Positions 49,991 through 60,466 of a DNA stretch of 64,000 nt are shown in pieces. Position numbers and translations under genes: made by a program. The notes under the pieces are model-generated. The model did no database searches. It was not told where the DNA came from and was given only the letters and a program-made list of their open reading frames with translations. Each line of letters begins with the position of its first letter. Position 1 is the first letter of the stretch. The stretch is from Siphonodentalium dalli (lineage: Eukaryota > Mollusca > Scaphopoda > Gadilida > Siphonodentaliidae), in assembly GCA_032622095.1 (NCBI GenBank), contig CP136063.1, forward strand, positions 180,711,956 to 180,775,955. Direction: 5' to 3'.

Positions 49991-50430
49991 TTTAACGTTA
50001 ACGAATACAACAGAGATTCTATTTTAAGCGCAACAAAAAGCATAACGCATACATTATATGGCGTGCATCATGATGTTTCTTGCTTTCAATTGATAAAAGA
50101 TGGTGGCTGTTTTTGAAGCAAAGGAAAATATTATGTATGCTAAGAAAGTGTTAATTGTTTGGATTTGACAGGGTTAACATTATCGAACAATTAACTATTT
50201 ACAGATAGATCGATTTGCAATATTGCATTTATTCCAATATCAAACTTATTAGCTGCAATTATTAATCAAAAGCTCTGCGCTATAAGTTATAACGCAACGT
50301 ATGCAGCCGTGTAAACAGCTTAACACAGACAAAGGATTGTGTCAAATGCAACATACAGACCAACACAACATACTCATTAGAACACTTCTTTAACCTGGCA
50401 TGTGATGACTGAACAAAACCTGTAGCATAT
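49991..50430. other. unassigned DNA
   Basis: No gene or repeat family was recognised. Confidence 0.4.
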
Positions 50431-50431
50431 A

Positions 50432-50684
50432 CAGTAATGCCCTAAGTAATCGACCCCTTAACGACAGCAGAATTATTGGGTAACTTTTCAGGATTTAGTC
50501 TGAAATATGGCTTGTTGCATTCATCGGAAAGCTCTCTCTGAGAAATATGGCTTGTTACATTCATCGGAAAGCTCTCAGGGAGAGCTTTCCGATGAATGGC
50601 AGCAAGCCATATTTCCGACTAAATCCTGAAAAGTTACCCATAATTCTGCTGTCGTTAAGGGATCGATTACTTAGGGCATTACTG
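50432..50684. mobile_element. palindromic MITE, CAGTAATGCCC family, copy 3 with internal duplication
   Basis: TA flanks are at 50430-50431 and 50685-50686. Near the centre, gaaatatggcttgtt-cattcatcgg is duplicated in tandem on the left arm only. The remainder matches 7922-8138. Confidence 0.9.
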
Positions 50685-50879
50685 TAGTTATCCTTCAACC
50701 CATTGTGATTCATGCATATACCAAAGATCATTCACGTCCTATCTGTGATGTTGGAGATAAAGGGATAGAGGTATATTTTTTCACAATAAGGGCCATAACT
50801 TCAGAAGAAATTAATGGACAAAATTTGTTACATGTGGATATTGTTCTCTTCATACTACCTCATGGGCAAACTAAACATT

Positions 50880-51186
50880 CAAGCCTTGAAATAGCGTGTC
50901 TGTCATTTGCAGAATGAGGTCTCCAGAGGGTGAATTTAGTGATGCTACCCTGCATAGCGGGCTAGCATCACCAAATTCACCCTCTGGGAACCTCATTCTG
51001 CTGAGGTGTAAGCATAGGTCAAACTTGAATGTTTACACGCCTTGAAATAGCATGTCTGTCATTTGCAGAATGAGGTTCCCAGAGGGTGAATTTGGTGATG
51101 CTAGCCTGCTATGCAGGGTAGCATCACTAAATTCACCCTCTGGGAACCTCATTCTGCAAATGACAGACACGCTATTTCAAGGCGTG
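50880..51186. mobile_element. CAAGCC-family MITE, partial copy followed by a full palindromic copy
   Basis: A half element (caagccttgaaatagcgtgt to cattctgctgaggtgtaagc) precedes a complete palindrome at 51036-51186 (cacgccttgaaatag to ctatttcaaggcgtg). The inverted match continues outwards (aacttgaatgttta versus tagacattcaagtt). This suggests insertion into, or rearrangement of, a larger palindrome. Confidence 0.8.
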
Positions 51187-51519
51187 TAGACATTCAAGTT
51201 CGACCTATGATGACTGAGATCGAAAGCTCAAAAGTTGTTAAGAATGGACGGACGGTGCATTTTCAATCTAAAAGCATTAACTCTGCAACAAATGAATGGA
51301 CGAAACCCGTTCCATGTGGATATCCCTTTCTACATGGTGGTTCATGAGCATACCAAAGATAATTAAAATCCAACCTGTGATGTCTGAAATAGAGAGCTTC
51401 TAAGGTCTTACATATGGACTCACGGATGGACTGATATAACCCATATCTATATCCACGCCATACTTCATTTGCGGGGGATCAATTATTTGAGTTCCATTTT
51501 CAGCATCGAGACTTTTATT
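51187..51519. repeat. decayed bivalve-type repeat
   Basis: ggttcatgagcataccaaag with acggatggactg resembles 50690-50840 (gtgattcatgcatataccaa). It is non-coding. Confidence 0.45.
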
Positions 51520-51787
51520 TTAACCCTTACATGAAGGGAGCAGTGGTGGTGCTGCATTAAAGACTCAGTGACAGTGCATTCTCTTATATATAAGAGTCTC
51601 CCATAGGGAACCTCACATATATAAGAGAATACACTGGCTTACAAGTTACAAGGTCAAGGTAAATATTGTTAGCCCAATGTATTCTCTTATATATGCGAGG
51701 CTCCCTATGGGAGACTCGCATATTTAAGAGAATGCATTGACACAGGGTTTTCGGAAACTTTCAGGAAGCTCCGGTCATGGAAGGGTT
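51520..51787. mobile_element. MITE, CCCTTTCATG family, copy 3
   Basis: It runs from ttaacccttacatgaaggga to tcatggaagggtta, with two cattctcttatatata hairpins inside. The left TTAA is intact and the right has become TTAG. Confidence 0.8.
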
Positions 51788-51817
51788 AGAGGGACCAAAT
51801 GCACTCACAGTGGGATA

Positions 51818-52690
51818 CAGGGACCAGCCTAGACCAGATTTTCAGGGCGAAATGACTTCGCCCTACTATAAAAATAAGGCGAAGTGGCCGTTCTATAGGG
51901 CGAAGTGAGTCTACAAAATTTAAATTGATCAGTACTACGACAGGAATCGCTATAGAACGAAAATAGGAGAGATGACATATGTCAATTAAACTTATGAAAC
52001 AATGGTTGAAATATGGAGTCATTATGTTCACTTCATGACCCTAATAACTATTAATAATACCCAAACATAATTGTGAGAGGATAGCAGCATTTTATATCGT
52101 AATTGTGGGAGAAAGACAGGATTTTATTTCATATTTTTCGGGTTTTTAAAAATGCCAACAATATATCAAACCGAAACGAAACGAAATCATGAACACTTTT
52201 ACTGCGCTCTGTTAATTTGAAATTTTAATATGCTTCACAAATGAATTTGTTTTAAAATTTCTTTAACCAAACTCCATAGAGGGAGTGATGAATTGACACA
52301 TTGTGAGAGGTGTGAGTTGTAATCTTCATTGTAAGGTGTGGTAATCACGGTAATCTAAAAATAACAACAACCAGATTAACACTTGAGGTCCGACGATGTT
52401 TTCACAGGTGCCAGTAATCAGACTCCGTTGTCAACATGCTTCCAGATTGGAACAATACAGGTGTTAATTGTTTTATAACACCCTGATACACCCTTATAGT
52501 GGAGTATTGTGTGCAATCACAGTTGACAGTTGTAAATTATCATAAATTATTTGGGGCATTTTGCCGATTTTCGTCAGTCAACTTTGGAATTTTCAGGGCG
52601 ACTTGAACTTCGCCCGACTGCAAAATTAAGGCGAAGCGGAAGGCGCTAGGGCGAAGAAGTCGCCCACGTCGCCCTCTCGGCTGGTCCCTG
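51818..52690. mobile_element. hAT-like non-autonomous transposon with exact 8-bp duplication
   Basis: The ends CAGGGACCAGCC and GGCTGGTCCCTG are inverted, and GTGGGATA occurs directly outside both (51810-51817 and 52691-52698). Subterminal repeats of ttcagggcga and cttcgccc lie at both ends. The interior is AT-rich without a transposase. CAGGG ends plus an 8-bp duplication are classic hAT features. Confidence 0.94.
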
Positions 52691-52698
52691 GTGGGATA

Positions 52699-53082
52699 TG
52701 TGCAAAAATGATAAAAGTCTGTAAAAAAATCACCAAGAACAAGAAATAAATAATCTTTGTTCATATATTAATAATTGAAAGTTCTCCAATTCACGTGTTG
52801 AAACCATTGTTATGTAAACAAAATAGTTAAGAGTGATTTGTCAACAAACATCGCTAATCACGTAGTAAGTTGAAATATTCAGTCTAAATATGATTTGTGG
52901 TATATTTTTCAATGCTTTGACCTTTGGCAATGTTTAATTCCAAGTTTTTATTAAAATTTGGCATCATATTGGACAAAATGGACTTTGCCTGTGTAACAGT
53001 ACATAAAACAATGGTTTTGATCTGTGAAATCTCGTTGTTGGACAGCTATTAATAATGAAAATTAGAACAAATTTGATCTGTT
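52699..53082. other. unassigned AT-rich DNA
   Basis: No gene or repeat was recognised. Confidence 0.4.
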
Positions 53083-53275
53083 TTTGAAATAGTGTGTCTG
53101 TCATTTGCAGAATGAGGTTCCCAGAGGGTGAAATTAGTGATGCTGAGGTGTAAGCAGAATGAGGTCCCCAGAGGGTGAATTTGGTGATGCTAGTCCGCTA
53201 TGTGGGGTAGCATCACTAAATTCACCCTCTGGGGACCTCATTCTGCAAATGACAGACACCCTATTTAAAGGCTTG
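53083..53275. mobile_element. CAAGCC-family MITE, copy with shortened left end
   Basis: It runs from ttgaaatagtgtgtctgtca to ccctatttaaaggcttg, with a truncated first hairpin and a full second hairpin. No duplication is seen outside it. Confidence 0.8.
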
Positions 53276-53645
53276 TTAATGATAGTTGTTTTACAGACTT
53301 TTATAATAAAAAATTCTTATTTCGCATGAGAAGTCTTCAAGGTCCCTGTAAAGCCACACATAGCATTCGGCTATTTTTTTCACATTATCATTTACATAAT
53401 CAGGGTTGAAATAAAAGCCCCAATAAGCAATAAATATTTTAAAGCTCATTCCACTGATCATAGGAAACATTCAAATCTTGAAATTTTGAAGTTTCTAACA
53501 TAATGTGGGACTTTGATTGTACTTTGAACTAGAATAACTGTTTCTTCATCCTGACAGTTCCTAGACTAGTGGTGTCAACAGTGCATATATAATAATGGTT
53601 TTGATTGGGGTGGCAATGGTTGGCAATGCCAATTCAGCCTCTACT

Positions 53646-54114
53646 CACCCCTGGTCAAGCGGTACTGCTAATTTCCTATGATGTTGTTGGGTCCTGCTGA
53701 TTTTCTATGATGTTGGTGGGGAATCCAATGCTGTTAAGAAAAGTCCCATTATTTTTTAATGTTATTCTTTTCTCAGCCTTTGGCTAAGCTGAATGAATTG
53801 AGGAAAGGCTATTATGGGTTAAAAAACTAAAAAAAAACTTTGTTGTTGCAAACTGATCAAGACAGCTATTCCTGTCATTTTGCAAATTCCAATGCAGCCA
53901 TTATTTTAGAATTTTATGTTCTTGAATGTTTCATACAGACATTGGCTTTTTCTCAAATTGCTCGGATTAACCAAACATGGTGAAAATGTCAACTTTAGAA
54001 GAAATAATGGTCCTTTTTCTTAACAGCATCATTTTGCCCCACCAGCATTATAGCAAATTAAGCAGGACACCACCAACATCATATCAAATTAGCAGAACCA
54101 CTTAACCAGGGGTG
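53646..54114. mobile_element. MITE with CACCCCTGGT ends
   Basis: Inverted arms: cacccctggtcaagcggtac, tgctaattt, atgttggtgggg and ctgttaagaaaa on the left are complemented in order on the right (ttttcttaacagcatc, ccccaccagc, aaattagcagaacca, accaggggtg). The arms are about 110 bp and the interior is about 250 bp. Confidence 0.8.
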
Positions 54115-54193
54115 ATACTGGAGCATAATCAGTTATGGAATCAACCTCTTATAGCACTACAACAGCTTTGTAAAACTGCTGATCAGAAACGTC

Positions 54194-54447
54194 CAAGCCT
54201 TGAAATAGTGTGTCTGTCATTTGCAGAATGAGGTCCCTAGAGGGTGAATTTAGTGATGCTACCCCGCATAGCGGGCTAGCATCACCAAATTCACCCTCTG
54301 GGAACCTAATTCTGCTGAGGTGTAAGCAGAATGAGATCCCCAGAGGGTGAATTTGGTGATGCTAGCCCGCTATGCGGGGTAGAATCACTAAATTCACCCT
54401 CGGGGGACCTCATTCTGCAAATAACAGACACACTATTTCAAGGCTTG
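54194..54447. mobile_element. CAAGCC-family MITE in the RASA1-like 3' region
   Basis: This 254-bp element has two hairpin modules, CAAGCCTTGAAATAGTGTGT to its complement. GAAACGTC is duplicated directly outside both ends (54186-54193 and 54448-54455). It lies 115 nt downstream of the RasGAP stop codon on that gene's strand. Confidence 0.93.
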
Positions 54448-54561
54448 GAAACGTCACATTGATGTGATTGGTCCCTGTTGTTTGTAAGCAGGAGTAACAC
54501 GCAGTGTTGGGTAACACTTAAATAAGATAGGAGATTAATCCTACTGCTAACGCAGACTCCG

Positions 54562-54663
54562 TCAAGTATCCCCCAGGCTACTTTCGACCATGATTTCCCC
54601 AAGGTAACATTTCTTGTGTTTATTCAGCATCTCTGTGACGGCTATCAATCGTTTCAAGGATGG
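54562..54663 (-). CDS. RASA1: RASA1-like terminal coding exon
   Basis: The acceptor is ctttctcttcag at 54664-54675. Thirty-three codons start PSLKRLIAVTEMLNKHKKCY, continue LGEIMVESSLGDT, and end in TGA at 54562-54564. The phase (0) matches the preceding exon. The Leu/Lys-rich amphipathic helix corresponds to the last helix of RASA1 (LKKLL-IT-LLQ type). The final 12 residues are lineage-specific. Length and position fit the end of the family protein. Confidence 0.9.
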   Translation of the reverse strand, partial: PSLKRLIAVTEMLNKHKKCYLGEIMVESSLGDT

Positions 54664-57600
54664 CTGAAGAGAAAGTATTGAAACAAATTTGAATGTGATA
54701 TTTATGCCATAATTGTCCATGTTATTGTGTGCATTACACCTATTTCATAAAGTTAAGCTTTAAATCCCTAATGTTGGTATAAAGCTTCTACAGTTCAAGT
54801 CTGGATATAGTGTGTCTGACATTTGCAGAATGAGGCCCCCAGAGGGCGAGTTTAGGGACGCTATCCCACATCACCAAATTCACCCACTGGGGACCTCATT
54901 TTGCTTAGGACTCATCTTCTGGGAAGTATCTATAGTCTCAAATTAACATTAATATTAGTGACTTTTTCCCTTCTTTTCAGTTTCTATATCCCCTAAATTG
55001 CAGAAGAATTGCATAATCGAGGTGACTAATGGGTGAGCATCACCAACTTCAACTGGGAACTTCAATCTTATCCTAGGTCTCCCATAGCAGTTGAGGCCTA
55101 AGCAGAATGAGATTCCCAGAGGGTGAATTAGATGACATTTTCGTTGACTGTTAATGAGCTCTATGTAACTATACCAGACATAAAAATGCCGAAAGCGAAA
55201 AATGATATGTAAAATCCAAAATTAAAGAGGGCTATTTCTGCCACTGACCAACATTCGTGACATGTAACCCAACAGCAACATCAACATTGGCAATATAAAC
55301 AGGGTTCGCGCTGCCACTTGCCAAATTTGCCAATGGCAAAAATAATTCACATTTGGCAAAAAATATTTTCATTTGGCAAAAGTTTCGGCAAGTCACTTTT
55401 TAATTCCTCAAGCAATTTGAAAAATATTGGTCAATCATTACCATTTATTTCAGGAAACTGTTACAACATAATTATATTAGTGGTGTTTTTAATATATAAG
55501 GTTTAGGAAAAGTTAACACCACTTAAGTAACCATTCTACCATTGTATTGTTCGGTGATTGGCTTATTTTTGTATGATAAACAACAATAGAGATGCGAGTA
55601 TAATTAATTATTAACTAACTGCTTTCTATCGATATCAAAAGTCGTTCAACACGCGAGTGTCGAAACATAATAATTAATGTTGCAGAAAATGATACTATCA
55701 GGGTTAGCATTTGGCAAATGCTAATATAATTTGGCAAAAAATATTTTCATTTAGCAAATTATTTGGCAAAAGTAAATTTCGGTCCAGCGCGGACCCTGAA
55801 TATAAACAGTTAATCTCAATGCCAATCTGACACCCGAGGTTAGCAAATGATGATCCAATCAAACAGTCACGCCATTGCATACAAATGGAGGCCGTGTATA
55901 CAAGCACAATGTCACAATATACACAAGCAATAATTCATATGTGCATTGCTTGAGCATATGTTGTCGAGAACGCATGAAATACACAGGCTTCATACATCTT
56001 GCAGTAGGTGTAATTATAATGAAGAATTGTGACTGAGTGAGTGTATAAAACTGACAAACCTGTCTGTCACTCTCTCGCTTCAGTTCACTAAGATGGGTAT
56101 CACATATCTGGTGGATTGTGGCTAGATCTCTGGCCAAATCAAACGGGATGTTCTCCTTCACAGTAGGATACTCCTCAACACTCTGGAAAATATATGCAGG
56201 TGCAGCATTAAATACCCCCATAGGGATCCTCACATATATAAGAGAATGCACTGGATTACAAGGTCAAGGTCAATATTGTAAGGCCAATGCATTCTCTTGT
56301 ATATGCAAGGCTCCCTATACCAACCACAAAATTAACATCCAACAATCGAGATTACTTCTGTTTTACAGTGTGTTGTAAAATGATTGTTAAAAATATGCAT
56401 TCTCTTATACTACTATATGCAAGTCTCAGTCTCCCATTGGGAGCCTCACATATATAAGAGAATACATTGGCCTAACAATATTTACCTTGACCGTGTAAGC
56501 CAGTGCATTCTCTTAAATATGCAAGGCTCCCTATGTGAGACTCGCTTATATAAGAGAATGTACTGGCACATGATCTTGAATGAGTGCAGCTACTGATATG
56601 AAAGGGTTAACAAAAAAAAGTATATTTAAGCTTGAAATCGAGTTTGATAAATTAATGTTATTATAGCTATGGCATGGAAGAAATACACTATCTTTTAAAG
56701 CTGGGGCTGTAGTAATAACTTACCGATAATTTGGCTATGAAGTCTACGATTCTTTGTTTGTTGTTCTTAATGCATGGATTAACAACATTCATGTATGGCT
56801 CCTGGATAAGATATATAAAAACAATTACACATTGGTGGTCACTGAAAAGTGCTTTGGCATATCAAAGCCATGACAATAAGGCCAAAAAAAAAAAGGTTTT
56901 GGTTCTCAGGCCCTGCCGCATTGAATAAAAAGGGCCGCATTAGGCCTTTTTATTGCAATGCCTGATGTTATGACAAAAAAACTTACGAAAAAATATATTT
57001 ATTTTTTTTATCAACATGTCCATAGCAGATATGTGTTGAATACTAGTGTGCATTGAGCTCTAACATGTGTTAAAAAGTGACTTGCCGGCTTACAACATGA
57101 AGTAGATGACTACAATTAAGAAAATGATTAGCTGATCCTCATGCTCTTCTTACAATTAGTCATTGTGAACAACTTACACTAATTGTAACTTTAATATACA
57201 ATTGAAAGGCACAGGACTAAATTCAGGATCACATATTAGAATGGGGAGGTATCAGTTTTTAGACAACAATAACAGTAGTTAATGTCAGGGGCATTATATA
57301 TTTTTAGGTAATCCCAGTCATACACTGGTAGTACAATGTCATTTTTATATAAGACTAAATGAGTTTATATGCATAACAGTTCCCTCTACATTTCTGGTTA
57401 TTACTAGACAGAGGAAGGTATCTTTGTCCATGCTTACTATGCGCAGAAAAAAATAAAAAATAAAAATAAAACCCTCCCTCCCTCATTGATTTGAAAAAAA
57501 AATTGCCTTATTGACAGATTTTATCAAGAAAAAAGCTTGGAGCAAATCGAAAATTGAGGTGTGACTGTCCCAATGGGATTAATGATACCCTTTGTTTTTT

Positions 57601-60132
57601 AAAAACACTAAGATGTTTCACATGTCAGTAAACATTAAGTTAAAATAATAAAATAACAGATTCCCATTACAGGTGCACAACCCTAACACCTAACCCTACA
57701 CCTAAACCTATTGACCTAAAAATGTAGGAATAAAAGCTTGGACAAAATTATGCATGTTTCAAAAACATTTCTAAGTCGAAAAAGGGGATAACTCCACCAA
57801 AAAAGTCAGACACACGACGTCATAATCACAGGTGCACAGGTTCCATGGTACTAAATATCTGTGCCAAGTTTTAAAACAATTAACCTAAAAATGTAGGAAT
57901 AAAAGCTCGGACAGACCGACAAGCTGATTCCAGTATACCCTGGTATAATGAGTCTTTCATTCAAATGATCATTCAAACAGACATCACAATGCGTGGCATA
58001 ATGCCAGCAGCAGAAAGCTTGGATCACACATTAGGTGTGGCGACATGGTTTAACATTCATCATTCTCACAAGTGAGATCTAATTAGAATCATGGCTATTT
58101 CAAAACAATTTTCAAATGTTTTCAAGGTGCTCTATTCTAAATTTCAAGGCCATTTCTCATTGGTTTTAAATTTTGTTCAAATCGGTATTCAAATATGCAT
58201 TCAATGAACAGAGCATATATCATCAAGAATAAATGGTACTCAGGGACCCTCAGGGTAATTTAATCTGTTGGATTCAAGGCAATTTCCAGTCTTTCAAGGC
58301 GCCACAGGGCCTCTGACATTTAACAATACTTATCTTAAACAGTTTAGTATTGGTAACTAAAAGAAAGAAGAGCATCGCTAGGTCGTGTCATAATACGCCC
58401 ATGGTAATTTTTAAAAAGGGCCTTACTCTGGTGAAAATCGGCGAGCAAAACCCAAATTTGAACTGAACATGTATTTTAGGCTAGTAAAGGCATACCAAAT
58501 TTCATTCCATTCAGTTCAAACTTATTGAAGTTATCATCCAGAAATAAAAATTTGAGTGCACATTCTAACTAAAAGGGCCGTAACACTGGTGAAAATAGAA
58601 CTGTGGAACCCGAATTCGAACTTGACCTGTATTTTGTGCAAGTAAACCCTATATTCCAAATTTCATTCCATAAAGTTATCATCAGGAAACGAAAAAAGAG
58701 AACAGTCAGACAGATGGAGGGCAAGACCAATAACATAATACATCCTGTATTTAATAAATTATTTAAGTTATGAATTGCTTAACTCTTTCGCCACCGAATT
58801 TACAGAGGTCAAATTGTCCAGGATACCGGATTTACAGCAGTTTATATGGAAATTCATTGTCTCACTTGTGGGGCATTGATACTAGTATTTATAGATGTGG
58901 CAGATATGGACACCCATATTGTCATGACCAGTGACAACTGCCCATCAATTTGCACTAACAGCTGATGGATGACGTCATATAATTGTGATTATATCACCAT
59001 GGTAACGCATGCCATATGTGCCAGGTGCATAAATACCATGAATACATTTGAACTCAAAATTTACTGTTACAAATAACTTTATTGCAATATTTCACCACGT
59101 AAGTATATTGACCAAACTCACATTCAAATAGTTAGCACTATATCCATCATATGTAGTAAATTAAGGCATATGTGGTGATTAGGAATGAAATTAATAGGCG
59201 TACAATGAGCATAACGATGAGCACAGACCAAGTGTATGCCCAAGAAGGCGTTAAAATATTAACTGAGATAGACCCATTTTCCTGGATTTAGGCCCACGTG
59301 TTTTCAACTGTAATTATGCTAAGGAATTATGAATAACTTCCCAAAAACAACTGCCACTGATCTCATTGCATTCCCAAAATGTTTACGCATGTCAATGTCA
59401 TGCTTACGACATGCACTCGCAGCTAATATTATTGAAGTCGCACTATTGCACAGCACGGCCAATTTCGTAAAATTACGTCGAAAATGGGAGACACTAGCCG
59501 GTTACCACAAAGAAAACGTCATCAGAAAGGCAACAATCTTCTTTATTTCATAAACATGTGTTATCGACATGTGTTTGTCATAAACAATAACAAACTTAAT
59601 CAATTGGTACATGTGTATCTGATAAAAAAAAACACACCTGTTGGCATTGTTACGTCAGCATTTTTGGGAAAACCCAGGGAAACCCCACAATAGTAATTGT
59701 GACGTCATACATCTGTTGTATAAATTTAGGCTGGGAACATCTCATTGTGGCCGTATTTGTCAGGTCTGCGTGTTCAATGGTAAATTAGTATTGATACAGA
59801 ATATCACCCAAATGATATCTATGTCGCCAGTCAATAAAATCATTAGCATATCCCTGCAAACGTGGTATTATTGTCTGTTATTCCTGAAAATTATTCTCTG
59901 CCTGCTAAAACGGGCTGCGGTGGTGAACGTAAATTACGTCGTGCTCGCTAAACGGGCTGCGGTGTTGAAAGAGTTAATGGACAATTGTCATCACCAGCAG
60001 ACTAGTATCATAGTCTAATGTATTTATATGTACCTACCTTAGCACCAAACTCAAACTCCACAAGATTAGCTAAATTCTGTAGTGATTTGGCAACTAGCTT
60101 AAGAGATCGACACGCTGAATCTGATGGTGTTT
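54562..60132 (-). CDS. RASA1: RASA1-like (p120) Ras GTPase-activating protein gene, 3' end (four exons)
   Basis: The spliced order is 60132-60038, 56801-56724, 56182-56060, 54663-54562, with introns of about 3.2 kb, 0.54 kb and 1.4 kb. All introns have GT-AG ends and the frame is continuous. The product is the C-terminal end of a RasGAP domain (SLQNLANLVEF...GAK, EPYMNVVNPCIKNNKQR) followed by a helical tail (DLARDLATIHQICDTHLSELK, LKRLIAVTEMLNKHKKCY). That tail type belongs to RASA1, not to NF1, SynGAP or RASAL proteins. RASA1 uses SH2/SH3/PH/C2 domains to bind phosphotyrosine signalling proteins at the membrane and speeds GTP hydrolysis by Ras. Those domains and the arginine finger must be encoded beyond 64000. 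Introns and the 3' flank are full of transposons. Confidence 0.9.
54796..55131. mobile_element. CAAGCC-family MITE, long type, right end missing
   Basis: It starts caagtctggatatagtgtgt and carries the first hairpin (shortened), then the segment ttctatatcccctaaattgc...gttg in the orientation opposite to 45045-45160, and stops within the second hairpin (cagaatgagattcccagagg). It sits in the last intron of the RASA1-like gene. Confidence 0.75.
55300..55798. mobile_element. hAT-like MITE with exact 8-bp duplication, in RASA1-like intron
   Basis: The ends are CAGGGTTCGCGCTG and CAGCGCGGACCCTG. AATATAAA is duplicated directly outside (55292-55299 and 55799-55806). Subterminal repeats (atttggcaaaaaatattttc) lie near both ends. 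A related fragment is at 44740-44850. The copy is 499 bp without a transposase. Confidence 0.93.
56060..56182 (-). CDS. RASA1: RASA1-like exon: RDLA-type helical tail
   Basis: The exon has 41 codons and is phase 0 at both ends. The acceptor is tattttccag and the donor is CAG|gtttgt. It encodes SVEEYPTVKENIPFDLARDL then ATIHQICDTHLSELKRESDR and Q. Human RASA1 has the same pattern (SRDLAALHEICVAHSDELR) at this place, which is the strongest evidence for RASA1 over other RasGAPs. The acceptor is only about 17 bp from a MITE. Confidence 0.92.
56199..56610. mobile_element. MITE, CCCTTTCATG family, copy 4 with internal insertion
   Basis: The left end is truncated at ggtgcagcattaaatacccc and the right end is gatatgaaagggttaa (TTAA at 56607-56610). 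About 95 bp of unrelated sequence (56320-56395) interrupts it. Hairpin words cattctctta-tata and aaggtcaaggtcaatattgt are present. It fills most of the intron between exons 56801-56724 and 56182-56060. Confidence 0.8.
56724..56801 (-). CDS. RASA1: RASA1-like exon: EPYM segment of RasGAP domain
   Basis: The exon is 78 nt, 26 codons, phase 0 on both sides. The acceptor is atatcttatccag and the donor is TCG|gtaagt. It encodes EPYMNVVNPCIKNNKQRIVD then FIAKLS. RasGAP proteins carry FGAKEPYM followed by a helix with N-F/C-I/V-K-N/S-N-K-R; here GAK is in the previous exon and EPYM opens this one. Confidence 0.93.
56802..58778. other. RASA1-like intron, left part
   Basis: The stretch is non-coding. 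It has poly-A/AT simple sequence (56880-57020, 57440-57500), a short ccctaaca/aaccctac run at 57680-57720, and two families of decayed bivalve-type repeats (57710-57960 with gtaggaataaaagct-ggaca twice; 58420-58720 with agggccgtaacactggtgaa, about two units). Confidence 0.6.
58779..59977. mobile_element. TTAA-flanked element with CTCTTTC ends, in RASA1-like intron
   Basis: The left end is TTAACTCTTTCGCCACCG and the right end is CGGTGTTGAAAGAGTTAA, with TTAA on both outer edges. The element is 1,199 bp. Frames inside (59329-59553, 59641-60018) lack transposase features. It ends only 61 bp from the exon at 60038. This is the same end logic as the CCCTTTC MITE families. Confidence 0.72.
60038..60132 (-). 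CDS. RASA1: RASA1-like exon: LANLVEF segment of RasGAP domain
   Basis: The exon is 95 nt. The acceptor is ttcatttcag and the donor is AAG|gtaggt. It encodes TPSDSACRSLKLVAKSLQ then NLANLVEFEFGAK. The first two nucleotides complete a codon from an upstream exon that I could not find before the right edge. Family members read NLANLVEFGAKEPYM; here a 6-bp tandem duplication (gagttt gagttt) adds Glu-Phe inside this conserved stretch. Confidence 0.92.
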
Positions 60133-60466
60133 CTGAAATGAACAATATATTGCATCAACAACATTATCTTATTTGGAATTTGGTGACTTTTTAGGCATAA
60201 CTATCTATATGGTATCACAAAACTATTGTAGTTCTGATCAGTCAAGTCTTCTCAAGTAGTACAAATTTAGTAGCCACATCAACTTGCTTAACCATTTCTA
60301 TACTAAATGGATTCTAAATCCCCCAATTTTAGAACATATGACACAATATGGGAACATAAAACTGTTGTTGGGAATTATTCAAAAATGACAAGAGAAGAGA
60401 TGTAATAGGCGTGAATTCTCATAAAACAATTTGATTTAACTCAGTGAGATTGTTCAATATCGTAGT

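Noticed and set aside
53764-53795. Similarity to the 5' end of U2 snRNA (ttctcagcctttggctaag)
   Set aside because: Only about 20 bases match, with changes, inside a MITE interior; the branch-point recognition region and the rest of U2 are absent.
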